A stretch of DNA of 44,845 bases, from NCBI GenBank assembly GCA_001464275.1, contig LNFL01000167.1, forward strand, positions 1 to 44,845. The letters are read 5' to 3'. Below are positions 33,415 to 41,638 of this stretch, piece by piece. The position numbers and the translations under genes are program-made. The stretch is from Actinobacteria bacterium Ga0077560 (GTDB lineage: Bacteria; Actinomycetota; Thermoleophilia; Miltoncostaeales; Miltoncostaeaceae). The first letter of the stretch is position 1. Every line of letters begins with the position of its first letter. The notes under the pieces were generated by a model. That model saw only the letters and a list, made by a program, of their open reading frames with translations. It was not told the origin of the DNA and ran no database searches.

Positions 33415-35274
33415 TCAGGCCCGCAGGGCCCGCAGGGCGTTCAGGATGACGGCGATGTCGATCGCCTCCTGGATGAGCGCCCCGGCCACCGGTGTGATGA
33501 ACCCGAACGCCGCGAACCCCATCGCCACGAAGCTCAGGGCCATCCCCGCCACCACGCTCTGACGGGCGATGCCCGAGGCGTACCGGCTCACCCGGATCGC
33601 GTCGGCAACGCGGTCGATGCGATCCACCATCACCACGGCGTCCGCGGTCTCGGAGGCGATGGTGGCCCCCGCCGTGCCCATGGCGATCCCCACGTCCGCC
33701 ATCGCCAGCGCCGGCGCGTCGTTGATGCCGTCGCCCACCATCACCACGCGGCCGGCGCCGGCGCTCCCGCGAACCTCCTGCACCACCGCGAGCTTGTCCT
33801 CGGGGCTGCACTCGGCCCACACGCGCTCGATCCCCACGTCGGCGGCCACCTGGTCGGCCACGGTCCGGCGGTCGCCGGTGACCATGGCGATGTGCGCGAC
33901 CCCGGCGTCGCGCAGCCGCCGGATCATCTCCGGGGCGTCCTCCCGCACCGGGTCGGCCACGTGCAGCAGCGCGACGGCCCGGCCGTCGACACCGACCATC
34001 ACCCCGCCGTGGTCCATCCCGTCGCCGTCGGTCGCCGCGCCGACCAGCCCGTCCGGGTCGATGCCGTTCGTCCGCAGCCACATCGCGCTGCCGACGGTGA
34101 CGCCATGGCCGGCGACCGTCCCCGTGATGCCCTGCCCGTGCTCCTGGCGCACGTCGGTGGGCGCGGTGAGCTCGAGTCCCGCCCGGCGCGCGGAGCTCAC
34201 CAGCGCGCCGGCGAGCACGTGGGCGGAGTGCTGCTCCACCGAGGCGGCGAGCCGCAGCACCTCGCGCTCGGATCCACCGTCCAGCAGCTCCACGCGCTCC
34301 ACCCTGGGCGCGCCCGAGGTGAGGGTGCCGGTCTTGTCCAGCAGCACGGTGCGCGCCTCCCCCAGGCGCTCCACCACCGCGCCGCCCTTCAGGATCACAC
34401 CGTGGCGCGCGGCCCGGGACACGCCCGAGATGTACGCGATCGGGGCCGCCAGGATGAGCGGGCACGGGGTGGCCACCACCAGCACGGCCAGGAGCCGGAT
34501 CGACTCCCCGCTGAGCGCCCATGCCAGGCCGGCCACCACGAGCGTGACGGGCAGCAGGATCGCCGCGTAGCGGTCGGCCAGGCGCACGAACGGCGCCCGC
34601 TGGGTCTCGGCCGCCGAGACCAGCCGCACCAGCGCCGCGTAGGCGCTCTCGCTCGCCGGCCGGGTGGCCCGGAGCGTGAAGGCGTCCCCGGCGTTGGCGA
34701 CCCCGCTGCGCACCGGGTCGCCCGCCTCGTGGGTCACCGGCAGCGGCTCGCCGGTGAGGGCCGATTCGTCGAGCAGCGCGGCGTCGCCCTCCACCCGGCC
34801 GTCCACCGGCACCACCTCACCGGACCGCACCAGCAGCGCATCCCCCGGGCGCACCGTGTCCACGGGGACCTCCCGGATGCCGTCGGCGCCGATGAGCTGC
34901 GCCACGCGCGGCGCCCGGGCGATGAGCCCCTCCAGATCACGCCGGGCCCGCCGCCCCGCGGCCGCCTCCAGCGCGTTCCCCCCGGAGAGCATGAGGGCCA
35001 CCACGGCCCCCGCCAGGAACTCCCGCATCCCCAGGGCCGTGGCCATGGCGACCAGCGCGATGGCGTCGACGCCCACGTCGCCGCGCAGGACCGATCGCAG
35101 GACCTCCCACGTGAGCGGGACCAACAGGGCGGCGGTCACCACCGCCAGCAGGGCGTCGCCCGCCGGCTCGCGGCCCACCTGATGCAGCAGGAGCCCCAGC
35201 ACCACCCCGGCGAGGGCCGCGCCGGCGGCCAGGTACTCGCGGCGCGGCAGGCGCGCCGCGAGCGCTTCGATCAC
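33415..35274 (-). CDS. P1B-type heavy-metal P-type ATPase (CPL class)
   Basis: A 619-residue metal transporter without N-terminal metal-binding domains. The actuator TGEP is at 174-177, the membrane metal site is TPCPL at 269-273 (CPL instead of the more common CPC), the phosphorylation motif DKTGTLT is at 313-319, and the hinge TGD and VGDGINDAPAL complete the P domain. The usual HP dipeptide of the nucleotide domain (SEHPLA) is HV here (SAHVLA). The ion is uncertain; Zn, Co or similar divalent ions are plausible. GTG 35274 overlaps the stop of the CBS-GTPase gene read in its second frame (GTGA). Because of an upstream frameshift, the ATPase frame is also open back to that gene's start. Confidence 0.93.
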   Translation of the reverse strand: MIEALAARLPRREYLAAGAALAGVVLGLLLHQVGREPAGDALLAVVTAALLVPLTWEVLRSVLRGDVGVDAIALVAMATALGMREFLAGAVVALMLSGGNALEAAAGRRARRDLEGLIARAPRVAQLIGADGIREVPVDTVRPGDALLVRSGEVVPVDGRVEGDAALLDESALTGEPLPVTHEAGDPVRSGVANAGDAFTLRATRPASESAYAALVRLVSAAETQRAPFVRLADRYAAILLPVTLVVAGLAWALSGESIRLLAVLVVATPCPLILAAPIAYISGVSRAARHGVILKGGAVVERLGEARTVLLDKTGTLTSGAPRVERVELLDGGSEREVLRLAASVEQHSAHVLAGALVSSARRAGLELTAPTDVRQEHGQGITGTVAGHGVTVGSAMWLRTNGIDPDGLVGAATDGDGMDHGGVMVGVDGRAVALLHVADPVREDAPEMIRRLRDAGVAHIAMVTGDRRTVADQVAADVGIERVWAECSPEDKLAVVQEVRGSAGAGRVVMVGDGINDAPALAMADVGIAMGTAGATIASETADAVVMVDRIDRVADAIRVSRYASGIARQSVVAGMALSFVAMGFAAFGFITPVAGALIQEAIDIAVILNALRALRA

Positions 35275-36150
35275 CGGTGCCCGCGTGGCAGCACGTGCCC
35301 CAGCAGCCAGTCCCGCCACTCGGCGAGGCCGGTGTCGCCGTGCTCGGCCGCGACGCCGAAGACCGCCACGTCGGGGCAGCAGGCCCGCAGGTGCTCGCGG
35401 GCATCCTCCAGCGTGCCCTCGGGCGCCTCGTCGAGCTTGGTGAGCACCACGGCCTGCGCCTCGCGCACCGCGGCGGGCGGGAGGTCCCGCGCGCCGACCG
35501 CCGGCACCACCAGCACCTGCAGGCTCCGGCTCCCGGTCGCGGTCCTCCACCAGCACCAGCTGCACGTCGCCGAGGGCCCGCACCGCGTCACGCAGCCCGG
35601 CGCGCCAGTGGGCGCGCGGGTCGGTGATCTGGGTGGCGCCGGCCACCGTCTCGGTCGTGGGCGCGGTGCCCGCAGGCACGTCGGCCCGCACGACCCCCGC
35701 CTCGCACTCACGCAGCAGGGGGATGGTGCGCATGAGCAGCGTGGACTTGCCGGCGCCGGCGGCGCCCACCAGCAGCACCACCAGGGCGCGGTCGGACGGC
35801 CGGTCCACCCCGCGGGCCAGGGCGGCGCGCACGATGCCCAGCACGTCGGCGCGCGTGAGCATGCCCACCGCGTGCCCGTCCTCCATCACCACGGTCGCCT
35901 CGCGTCCGTGCAGCAGCGCCTTCACGGCGTCCTCGGCGTCGTCGTCCGGAGCGGCGGTGTGGACCGACTCCGGGCCCAGCAGCACCAGCGGCCCGTCCTC
36001 GGTGGCGATCCACAACCCGGCGAGCCGGTCGCCGTCCATCAGCGGCAGATGCCGCACCCGGGCGGTCTCCACCAGCCGGGCCAGGTCCTCGGGGGAGGCC
36101 TCCTGGTTCACCGTCAGCGGGCGGCGGGTCATGATGTCGCGCAGCCTCAT
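35271..36150 (-). pseudogene. CBS-pair plus HypB-like GTPase, interrupted by a frameshift
   Basis: Frame 1 from ATG 36150 encodes two CBS motifs (MRLRDIMTRRPLTVN; later EATVVMEDGHAVGMLTRADV) and a HypB/UreG-type P-loop domain (LLVGAAGAGKSTLLMRTIPL, then DVQLVLVED near residue 200). The homology then continues in another frame: SLQVLVVPAVGARDLPP, AVVLTKLDEAP (G4 motif TKLD) and a C-terminal LAEWRDWLLGHVLP, ending at TGA 35271. One extra base, or two missing bases, between about 35520 and 35546 explains this. The frame-2 stop overlaps the ATPase start in the usual GTGA style, indicating the ancestral end. ATG 36150 overlaps the USP stop. HypB/UreG proteins deliver nickel, so a metal-handling role with the ATPase is likely. 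It could be a real mutation or a sequencing error. Confidence 0.8.
35520..35546 (-). other. Frameshift site in the CBS-GTPase gene
   Basis: Within this stretch the coding frame must shift by +1 to join the N-terminal (CBS, P-loop) and C-terminal (TKLD motif) halves. It contains a tandem GGAGCC duplication on the minus strand and is entirely GC-rich, so slippage or a sequencing/assembly error is plausible. Confidence 0.75.
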
Positions 36151-36581
36151 GCCGCACCTCCGTGGGCGCGCACCAGCAGCACCGGGCACGGCGCGTGGTA
36201 GGCCAGGTAGGCGGCGAAGCTGCCCAGCAGCATCCGCTGCACGGTGCCGCGGTGGGAACCCGCGACGATGAGGTCGCACCCGGAGGTGGCGGCCCAGTCG
36301 CAGACGGCGACCGGCGGGTAGCCGGTCAGCAGCACCGGCTCGGCGTCCTGCACCGAGGCGGCCCGCTCCCGCAGCCACCGCTCGGCGGCCTGGTTGATGT
36401 CCGCGGGGTCCGGGACCCAGTCGCCCGCCATCCCCGTGAACACCAGCGGCTGAGGCGCGGCGAAGACCAGCGACAGCCGGCCGGGGCCCAGGGCCCGAAG
36501 ACGGAGCCCCTCGTCGATGACCCGCTGCGCGACGTCCGAATCGTCGATGCAGCAGGCGATGTGCGCGTACGGCGCCGGCAT
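36147..36581 (-). CDS. Universal stress protein (ATP-binding type)
   Basis: A 144-residue UspA domain. It begins with HIACCIDDSDVAQRVIDEGL, a typical nucleotide-binding first strand and helix. The C-terminal ATP motif G-x2-G-x9-G(S) is present in GSHRGTVQRMLLGS, followed by PCPVLLVRAH. ATG 36581 has GGAG upstream; the frame is open to 36620. Its stop overlaps the start of the CBS-GTPase gene (ATGA), so it is co-translated with it. ATP-binding USPs act in persistence and energy or redox stress responses. Confidence 0.9.
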   Translation of the reverse strand: MPAPYAHIACCIDDSDVAQRVIDEGLRLRALGPGRLSLVFAAPQPLVFTGMAGDWVPDPADINQAAERWLRERAASVQDAEPVLLTGYPPVAVCDWAATSGCDLIVAGSHRGTVQRMLLGSFAAYLAYHAPCPVLLVRAHGGAA

Positions 36582-36662
36582 GCTCACTCCCGTTCGTGGG
36601 TCAGGGTCCGTCAACTCCATGGTGAACCCGGATCGGCTGCGCGTCCATCCGGGTGCCCCCGG

Positions 36663-37079
36663 TCACCGGGGCCGGGCGAGCAGCACCGGGCACGGGGCGG
36701 CGTGCGCGAGGTGCCGGGCGAAGCCGCCGAAGCCCAGCCGCTCGGCCGCGCTGTCGTGGCTGGCGGCCACCAGGAGGTCGCAGCCGGCCCCGGCCGCCCA
36801 CTCCACCACGCGGTGCGCGGGCCGGTCGCCGTGCAGCACCACGGCCTCGGCGCCGGGGATGCCCCGGGCGACGCCCTCCAGCCACTCGCGGGCCTCCACC
36901 ACGAAGGTCTGCACCTCCGGTGGCTCCCACCGGGAGTAGCCGGCGATCCGCGGTGGGGTGGCGACGTGCACCAGCGTGAGACGCCCGGGGCCCAGGGCCC
37001 GCAGGGCGGTCGCCTCCACCAGCGCCGCCTCCCCCGCGGGAGAGGTGTCCAGGCACACCGCGATGTGGTCGTAGGGCAC
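36663..37079 (-). CDS. Universal stress protein with degenerate ATP motif
   Basis: A 138-residue UspA-type domain, paralogue of the next gene: HIAVCLDTSPAGEAALVEAT at the start, shared LRALGPGRL(T/S)LV segments and a C-terminal APCPVLLARPR. The ATP-binding G-x2-G-x9-G(S/T) motif is changed to ASHDSAAERLGFGG, so nucleotide binding is doubtful. GTG 37079 lies six bases after TAGGCT. The base pattern GAGGTC in that interval could double as a weak Shine-Dalgarno. It may form a heterodimer with the neighbouring USP. Confidence 0.85.
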   Translation of the reverse strand: MPYDHIAVCLDTSPAGEAALVEATALRALGPGRLTLVHVATPPRIAGYSRWEPPEVQTFVVEAREWLEGVARGIPGAEAVVLHGDRPAHRVVEWAAGAGCDLLVAASHDSAAERLGFGGFARHLAHAAPCPVLLARPR

Positions 37080-37085
37080 GACCTC

Positions 37086-37091
37086 AGCCTA
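37086..37091 (-). promoter_or_regulatory. -10 box of the USP/metal operon
   Basis: TAGGCT on the minus strand, six bases before GTG 37079, located in the 37-base gap after the GNAT gene. Indicates a promoter specific to the USP-USP-CBS/GTPase-ATPase group. Confidence 0.55.
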
Positions 37092-37116
37092 CCCGGGTGC
37101 GACGGCCCGCCGGCGC

Positions 37117-37632
37117 CTATGCCAGGCGGGTGACGTCGATCTCGACGGACACGCCCGTGCGGTGCTCGGGCAGCCCGAGGGCGCGCGCGGCGGCCCGCAG
37201 GGCGGCGTTGCGCGGCACGATCTCGGCCACGAACCGCTGGATGCCCTGCCCCACGGCGCGATGGCCGACCTCAGCGAGCAGCCGCTGACCGATGTCGGTG
37301 AGGCGCCAGCCCTCGGCCACGGCGAGCATGGCCTGCCCCTGCCCGTCCTCGCCGGGCGCCCACGAGGCGAGCCCCACGACCCGCTCGCCGGATCCGCCGG
37401 GGGTGACGGCCACGACCTTGCGGCCGGAGCCGTTCCCGTCGCCCACCTCGTCGGCCTTCGGGACGAGCGCGTCGGCGTGGTACCGGGTGCGTGACCGCTC
37501 GGCGTTGAGCTGCGCGACGAGCATGCCGATGGCGTCGGCGTCCTCGGGGCGTGCCGTCCTGATGCGAACGGGGGCGCGGCCCGCCCACGCTGCGCGGTCA
37601 GTGTCGATGGCGGTTGCCAATGGGTCGGTCAC
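37117..37632 (-). CDS. GNAT-family N-acetyltransferase
   Basis: A 171-residue acetyltransferase-like protein. The first strand and helix are VRIRTARPEDADAIGMLVAQ (22-41), the central strands are KVVAVTPGGSGERVVGLASW, and the end contains ALGLPEHRTGVSVEIDV, as is common in GNATs. The acetyl-CoA loop (Q/RxxGxG/A) is poorly conserved: TDIGQRLLAEVGHRAVGQGI occupies its place. Substrate unknown. GTG 37632 is the only sensible start; no strong Shine-Dalgarno is visible. The USP operon promoter follows its stop, and the response regulator gene ends 128 bases upstream. Confidence 0.75.
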   Translation of the reverse strand: MTDPLATAIDTDRAAWAGRAPVRIRTARPEDADAIGMLVAQLNAERSRTRYHADALVPKADEVGDGNGSGRKVVAVTPGGSGERVVGLASWAPGEDGQGQAMLAVAEGWRLTDIGQRLLAEVGHRAVGQGIQRFVAEIVPRNAALRAAARALGLPEHRTGVSVEIDVTRLA

Positions 37633-37760
37633 GTCCGGGGAAGAAGGGAGCTCGGCCTGGTGACCTATGGTGGTTCGCCCGGCCCTCCCGGGAAACGGGC
37701 CAAACGCGGCTTGTCCATCCGTGCTTTCCCGAACGCCGGCCCCGGCGCCCGCGGCAGCGG
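37633..37760 (-). other. Intergenic region between response regulator and GNAT genes
   Basis: This 128-base gap contains CGCCGG-CC-CCGGCG (37735-37748), a probable weak terminator for the ald-kinase-regulator operon, and CCCGGGAAACGGG nearby. A TAGGTC sequence on the minus strand about 30 bases before the GNAT start may be a -10 box. No gene fits here. Confidence 0.4.
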
Positions 37761-38402
37761 CTATCGCGCGTCCAGGAGCCCCGCGTCGAGGGCGTGCTTC
37801 ACCATCGCCGCACGGGATTCGGCGCGCAGCTTGGTCATCACGTGCGCCCGGTGGCTCTCCACGGTGCGCACCGAGACCACCAGTTCCTGGGCGATCTCCT
37901 GGTTGGTGTACCCCAGCGCGAGCAGCCGCAGGACCTCCCGCTCACGCGGCGAGAGCTCGTCCACCGGACCGGTGGGCGCGATGGGCTGCGCCAGCTTGGC
38001 GCCCAGGCTGGGGTGCAGGTAGCGCTCCCCCTCCGAGACGGCCCGCAGGGCCCGCACCAGCTCCTCGTCGGCCGCGGTCTTCACCAGGTAGCCGTCGGCG
38101 CCCGAGGCGAACGCCCGGCGCACGTCGTCGGCCTCGTCGTGCATGGAGAGCACCAGCACGCGCACCCCCGGCCGGCGGTCGCGGATGCGCTTGGCGCCCT
38201 CCAGGCCGCCCATCCCCGGCATCTGCAGGTCCAGCAGGACGATGTCGGGCTGGGTGCGCTCAAGGCTGCGCAGCGCCTCCTCGGCGCTGGCGGCCTCGCC
38301 GGCGAACTCCAGCCCGGGCTCGCGCTCCAGCAGCAGGCGCAGCCCGGAACGGAGGACGGCGTGGTCGTCCACGACCAGCACTCGGACGGTGTCGCTGCTC
38401 AA
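37761..38402 (-). CDS. NarL/DevR-type response regulator
   Basis: A 213-residue transcription factor. The receiver domain (6-122) has the acidic pair at 12-13, phosphoacceptor Asp58 in LLDLQMPGMGG and Lys108 in LVKTA. The LuxR-type helix-turn-helix (about 148-205) contains LSPREREVLRLLALGYTNQE and RTVESHRAHVMTKL. It is most like the NarL/DevR (DosR) group. TTG 38402 overlaps the kinase stop (TTGA) and is preceded by GGAGG; GTG 38387 is an alternative. Its cognate kinase is the adjacent upstream gene. Likely targets include the operon itself and stress genes such as the neighbouring USPs, by analogy with DosR. Confidence 0.93.
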   Translation of the reverse strand: MSSDTVRVLVVDDHAVLRSGLRLLLEREPGLEFAGEAASAEEALRSLERTQPDIVLLDLQMPGMGGLEGAKRIRDRRPGVRVLVLSMHDEADDVRRAFASGADGYLVKTAADEELVRALRAVSEGERYLHPSLGAKLAQPIAPTGPVDELSPREREVLRLLALGYTNQEIAQELVVSVRTVESHRAHVMTKLRAESRAAMVKHALDAGLLDAR

Positions 38403-40468
38403 CGAGGGTCCTCCAGGTCGACGATGAGTGCGGTTCCGGCGCCCAGGGCGCTCTCGAGCCGCAGGGAACCGCCGATGAGCTCGACGCGTTCCCGGATACC
38501 GGGCAGCCCCAGGCGGTTGCTGGGACCGGCGGTGTCGAAGCCGCGGCCGTCATCCTCCACGACGACCCGGATGTGCCCGCCGTGGCGGCTCACCACCACG
38601 CTGGCCTGTCCCGCTCCGCTGTGGCGCGCCACGTTGGTGAGCGCCTCCTGCACCACGCGGAACAGCGCGATCTGGACCTCCTCGGGCAGATCGTCCGGGA
38701 GGTCGTTCACCAGCACGTCCACCGCCATGCCCGTGGCCTCCCGCAGGCGGGCGGCCTGGCGTTCGATGGCGCTGGTGAGGCCGTGCTCGCGCAGCCCGGA
38801 GGGCCGCAGGTCGGTGGCGAGATTCCGCAGGCTGGAGCTGATGCCGTTCACCATCTGGCGCAGCTCGGAGAGGCGCCGCCGGCCGGCGTCGTCGAGGTGC
38901 TCGTCGAGCATCCGCAGGTTGAGCGCCAGGGCGGTGAGGGACTGGCCGGCCTCGTCGTGCAGCTCGCGGGCGACGCGGGCGCGCTCGGCCTCCTGGGCCT
39001 CGATGGCCTGGCGCAGCCCCTCCGCCGCCGCGCTGGCCCGTGCCTCGGCGGCCTGCACCTGGGCGGACTCGCGCAGGCGCCGCCGTTCGGCGGCGAACGT
39101 CTCGGCGTTCGCCACGGCGATCGAGGCCTGGCTGGCGAGCGTCGCCAGCAGGCGCTGCGCGCGTGCGTCCATGGGGCTTCGCGCCACGGCGGCGAGCGCC
39201 CCCACGCGGTCGCCGTCCACCTCCAGCGGCTCCACGATCGCCGTGGATGCGTTCAGGGATGCGCACAGCGCGGCCGACGCGGCCTCCAGGCCCGCCGGCG
39301 CGTCGACGGACTCCATCGCCAGGGCGTCCACGCCATGGGCGATCCGGAAGCGCATGGTGGGCCCGTCGCCCAGCGCGATCCCCACCGTGTCGGCCCCGGT
39401 GAGCCGGCGGGCCCGGCGGGCGATCAGCGGCAGCAGCTCCTCAAGGTCCAGCGTGGAGAGGATGGCCCGCGCGACCTCCTGCACGCTGCGCAGCTCGCCC
39501 ACCCGGAGGCGCTCGCTCTCGTACCGGCGGGCGTTGTCCACCGCCACGGCGGCCTGGGCCGCCAGGGTCTGCGCCAGCCGCTCGTCCTCCTCCGAGAACT
39601 CGTCGGCCGTCTCCTTCTCGGTGACGTACAGGTTCCCGAACACCTCGCCGCGCAGGACGATCGGCACGCCCAGGAACGAGCGCATCGGCGGATGGTTGGC
39701 CGGGAACCCGGACGAGCGGGCGTCGGCCGACATGTCGGCGATCCGGACCGGCCGGGGATCCTTGATGAGGATGCCCAGCACGCCCTTCCCGCGCGGCAGC
39801 GCCCCGATCCGCGCCATCTCCTCGCCGCCCAGCCCGGAGGTCACGAAGCGCTCCAGCTCCGTGTGGGCCGTGTTGAGCACGCCCAGGGCGGCGTACCGCG
39901 CGCCGAGCACCTCGCGGGCCACCGTGACCAGCCGGTTGAGGACCTCGTCGATGCTGAGGTGGCTGGCCATGGCCATGCCGGCCTCGATGAGCCGCTCGGC
40001 GGTGATGCGGGCGCGGTCGCCGCGGTGCCGCTCGTCGGCGATCCGCAGCGCCGCGCCGGCGGCGATGGCGAGGGATCGCAGCAGCCGCTCGTCCTCGGAG
40101 GTGAGGTCCTCGCGCAGCACGCCGCCCACCAGCAGCGGCGACTCCCAGCTCCCGGCGACCCTGGTGAGCGCCACGCGATCCCCGTTGCCCAGGCGTCCGG
40201 TGGCGACGCCGCGCGCGGCGGCGGCCACCAGGTCCTCGGGCACCTCCACGCCCTCCGCGGTCCCCGGGCGGGTGGCGGCCAGCACGCGGGCGCCCGAGGG
40301 CTCGATCGCCAGCAGGAGCCCCTCCTCGAGCGGTGGGATCCGCGCCGCGGTGCCCACCACGGCGCGCCGCGCGGCGGCGGCCGACATGCCGTCGCCGGCC
40401 ATGTCGCACAGGTCCATGAGGTGGTCGAGCATCCCCTCGGCCGGATCGGCGCCGCGCATGGAGCTCAC
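38399..40468 (-). CDS. GAF-domain sensor histidine kinase (DevS-like, HisKA_3)
   Basis: A 689-residue kinase without transmembrane segments. Three GAF-like sensor regions are visible: about 35-145 (degenerate), 170-320 (RFVTSGLGGEEMARIGALP, SFLGVPIVLRGEVFGNLYVT) and 335-470. A short coiled helix leads to the dimerisation domain with phosphorylated His504 in RVARELHDEAGQSL, and the HATPase domain has an N box (EALTNVARHSGA), GRGFD and LGLPGIRERVELIGG. This is the DevS/DosS architecture with an extra GAF. I cannot tell whether it binds heme. GTG 40468 overlaps the ald stop (GTGA), so kinase output is coupled to alanine dehydrogenase translation. Confidence 0.93.
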   Translation of the reverse strand: MSSMRGADPAEGMLDHLMDLCDMAGDGMSAAAARRAVVGTAARIPPLEEGLLLAIEPSGARVLAATRPGTAEGVEVPEDLVAAAARGVATGRLGNGDRVALTRVAGSWESPLLVGGVLREDLTSEDERLLRSLAIAAGAALRIADERHRGDRARITAERLIEAGMAMASHLSIDEVLNRLVTVAREVLGARYAALGVLNTAHTELERFVTSGLGGEEMARIGALPRGKGVLGILIKDPRPVRIADMSADARSSGFPANHPPMRSFLGVPIVLRGEVFGNLYVTEKETADEFSEEDERLAQTLAAQAAVAVDNARRYESERLRVGELRSVQEVARAILSTLDLEELLPLIARRARRLTGADTVGIALGDGPTMRFRIAHGVDALAMESVDAPAGLEAASAALCASLNASTAIVEPLEVDGDRVGALAAVARSPMDARAQRLLATLASQASIAVANAETFAAERRRLRESAQVQAAEARASAAAEGLRQAIEAQEAERARVARELHDEAGQSLTALALNLRMLDEHLDDAGRRRLSELRQMVNGISSSLRNLATDLRPSGLREHGLTSAIERQAARLREATGMAVDVLVNDLPDDLPEEVQIALFRVVQEALTNVARHSGAGQASVVVSRHGGHIRVVVEDDGRGFDTAGPSNRLGLPGIRERVELIGGSLRLESALGAGTALIVDLEDPR

Positions 40469-41544
40469 GATGCCAGGGCCGCGGCCACCGCGGCGTTCGC
40501 GATCTTGCCGTCCCGCACGTTCACCCCGGGGCGCAGCCCGGTGTCGGCGCGCAGGGCGGCCGTGAGGCCCTCGTCGGCGAGGCGCAGCACGTACGGGAGC
40601 GTCGCGTTCGCCAGCGCGGGCGTGGAGGTCACGGGCACGGCGCCGGGCATGTTGGCCACGCAGTAGTGCACGACGCCGTCCACCTCGTAGACGGGGTCCG
40701 AGTGGGTGGTGGGACGGGCCGTCTCGATGCAGCCGCCCTGGTCCACCGCGACATCCACCACCACCGACCCGCGCCGCATGGTGCCGATCATCTCGCGGGT
40801 CACCAGGCGCGGCGCCCGGGCCCCGGGCAGCAGCACCGCGCCCACCAGCAGGTCGGCGGTGACGATGAGCTCCTCGATCGCCAGGCGGGTCGAGTACTGG
40901 AAGGTGACGCGCCCGCCGAGCATGAGCTCCAGGTCGCGCATGCGCTCAACGTTGGTGTCCAGCACCGTCACGTGGGCCTGCATCCCCGTCGCCACCACCG
41001 CGGCGTTCCGCCCGACGATCCCGGCGCCGATGATCACCACGTTCCCCGGCGGGACCCCGGCCACGCCGCCCAGCAGCACGCCCCGTCCACCGGCCGGCCG
41101 CTCCAGGTACCGGGCGCCCGCCTGGACCGCCAGCCGCCCGGCGACCTCGCTCATGGGCGCCAGCAGCGGCAGCCGGCCGGCGGCGTCCTCCACGGTCTCG
41201 TAGGCCAGCGCCGTGGTGCCGGCGCGGCACAGCGCGGCGGCGACGCCCGCGTTCGCGGCGAGGTGGAGGTAGGTGAACAGGATCTGGTCGTCGCGCAGGA
41301 ACCCGAACTCGGAGGGCTGGGGCTCCTTGACCTTCAGCACCAGGTCGCAGCCCCAGCAGGCCGCGGCGTCGCCCACGTTCGCCCCCACCCGCGCGTAGGC
41401 GTCGTCGGGGTAGCTGGCGCCGGTGCCGGCACCGGCCTGCACCCACACCTCGTGACCACGTCGCACGAGCTCCAGCGCACCGGCAGGGGTCAGCGCGACA
41501 CGGTATTCGTCGCTCTTGACCTCGGCGGGAACGCCGACGCGCAT
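40465..41544 (-). CDS. ald: Alanine dehydrogenase
   Basis: A 359-residue NAD-dependent enzyme that interconverts L-alanine and pyruvate + ammonia. Active-site residues: Arg15 (EYRVALTP), Lys73 (VLKVKEP), His94 (TYLHLA) and Asp268 (VDVAVDQGG). The NAD-binding loop GAGIVGRNA is at 173-181 with acidic Asp196 in VTVLD. ATG 41544 has GGAGGA five bases upstream and starts at the conserved MRVGVPAE(V/I)K. It heads an operon with a DevS/DevR-like pair. In mycobacteria Ald is induced under low oxygen, where it recycles NADH, which fits a redox-responsive unit. Confidence 0.96.
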   Translation of the reverse strand: MRVGVPAEVKSDEYRVALTPAGALELVRRGHEVWVQAGAGTGASYPDDAYARVGANVGDAAACWGCDLVLKVKEPQPSEFGFLRDDQILFTYLHLAANAGVAAALCRAGTTALAYETVEDAAGRLPLLAPMSEVAGRLAVQAGARYLERPAGGRGVLLGGVAGVPPGNVVIIGAGIVGRNAAVVATGMQAHVTVLDTNVERMRDLELMLGGRVTFQYSTRLAIEELIVTADLLVGAVLLPGARAPRLVTREMIGTMRRGSVVVDVAVDQGGCIETARPTTHSDPVYEVDGVVHYCVANMPGAVPVTSTPALANATLPYVLRLADEGLTAALRADTGLRPGVNVRDGKIANAAVAAALAS

Positions 41545-41573
41545 GCACTCCTCCTGATCACCCGGGTGGGCCG

Positions 41574-41594
41574 GGCGCCCACGTGGAGGGCGCC
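41574..41594 (-). promoter_or_regulatory. Leader hairpin upstream of ald
   Basis: GGCGCCC/GGGCGCC perfect 7-bp stem with a seven-base loop lies in the ~60-base leader between the presumed ald start of transcription and its Shine-Dalgarno. It may modulate translation or act as an attenuator. Confidence 0.4.
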
Positions 41595-41608
41595 ATCCGG
41601 GTTCCGGA

Positions 41609-41637
41609 AGTGTACGGGCGTCGGAGGCGCGGGTCGA
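41609..41637 (-). promoter_or_regulatory. Promoter of ald-kinase-regulator operon
   Basis: TACACT (-10, 41614-41609) and TCGACC (-35, 41637-41632) on the minus strand with a 17-base spacer. Unlike the leaderless genes in this window, ald has a leader of about 58 bases with a strong ribosome binding site. Confidence 0.5.
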
Positions 41638-41638
41638 T

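Noticed and set aside
33415-36378. A single 987-residue CBS-GTPase-P-type ATPase fusion protein
   Set aside because: The stretch between the P-loop part and the ATPase is low-complexity Arg/Gly/Ala sequence, while the true GTPase C-terminus with TKLD is readable in another frame and ends in a GTGA overlap with the ATPase start. The open frame is best explained by a frameshift plus high GC.
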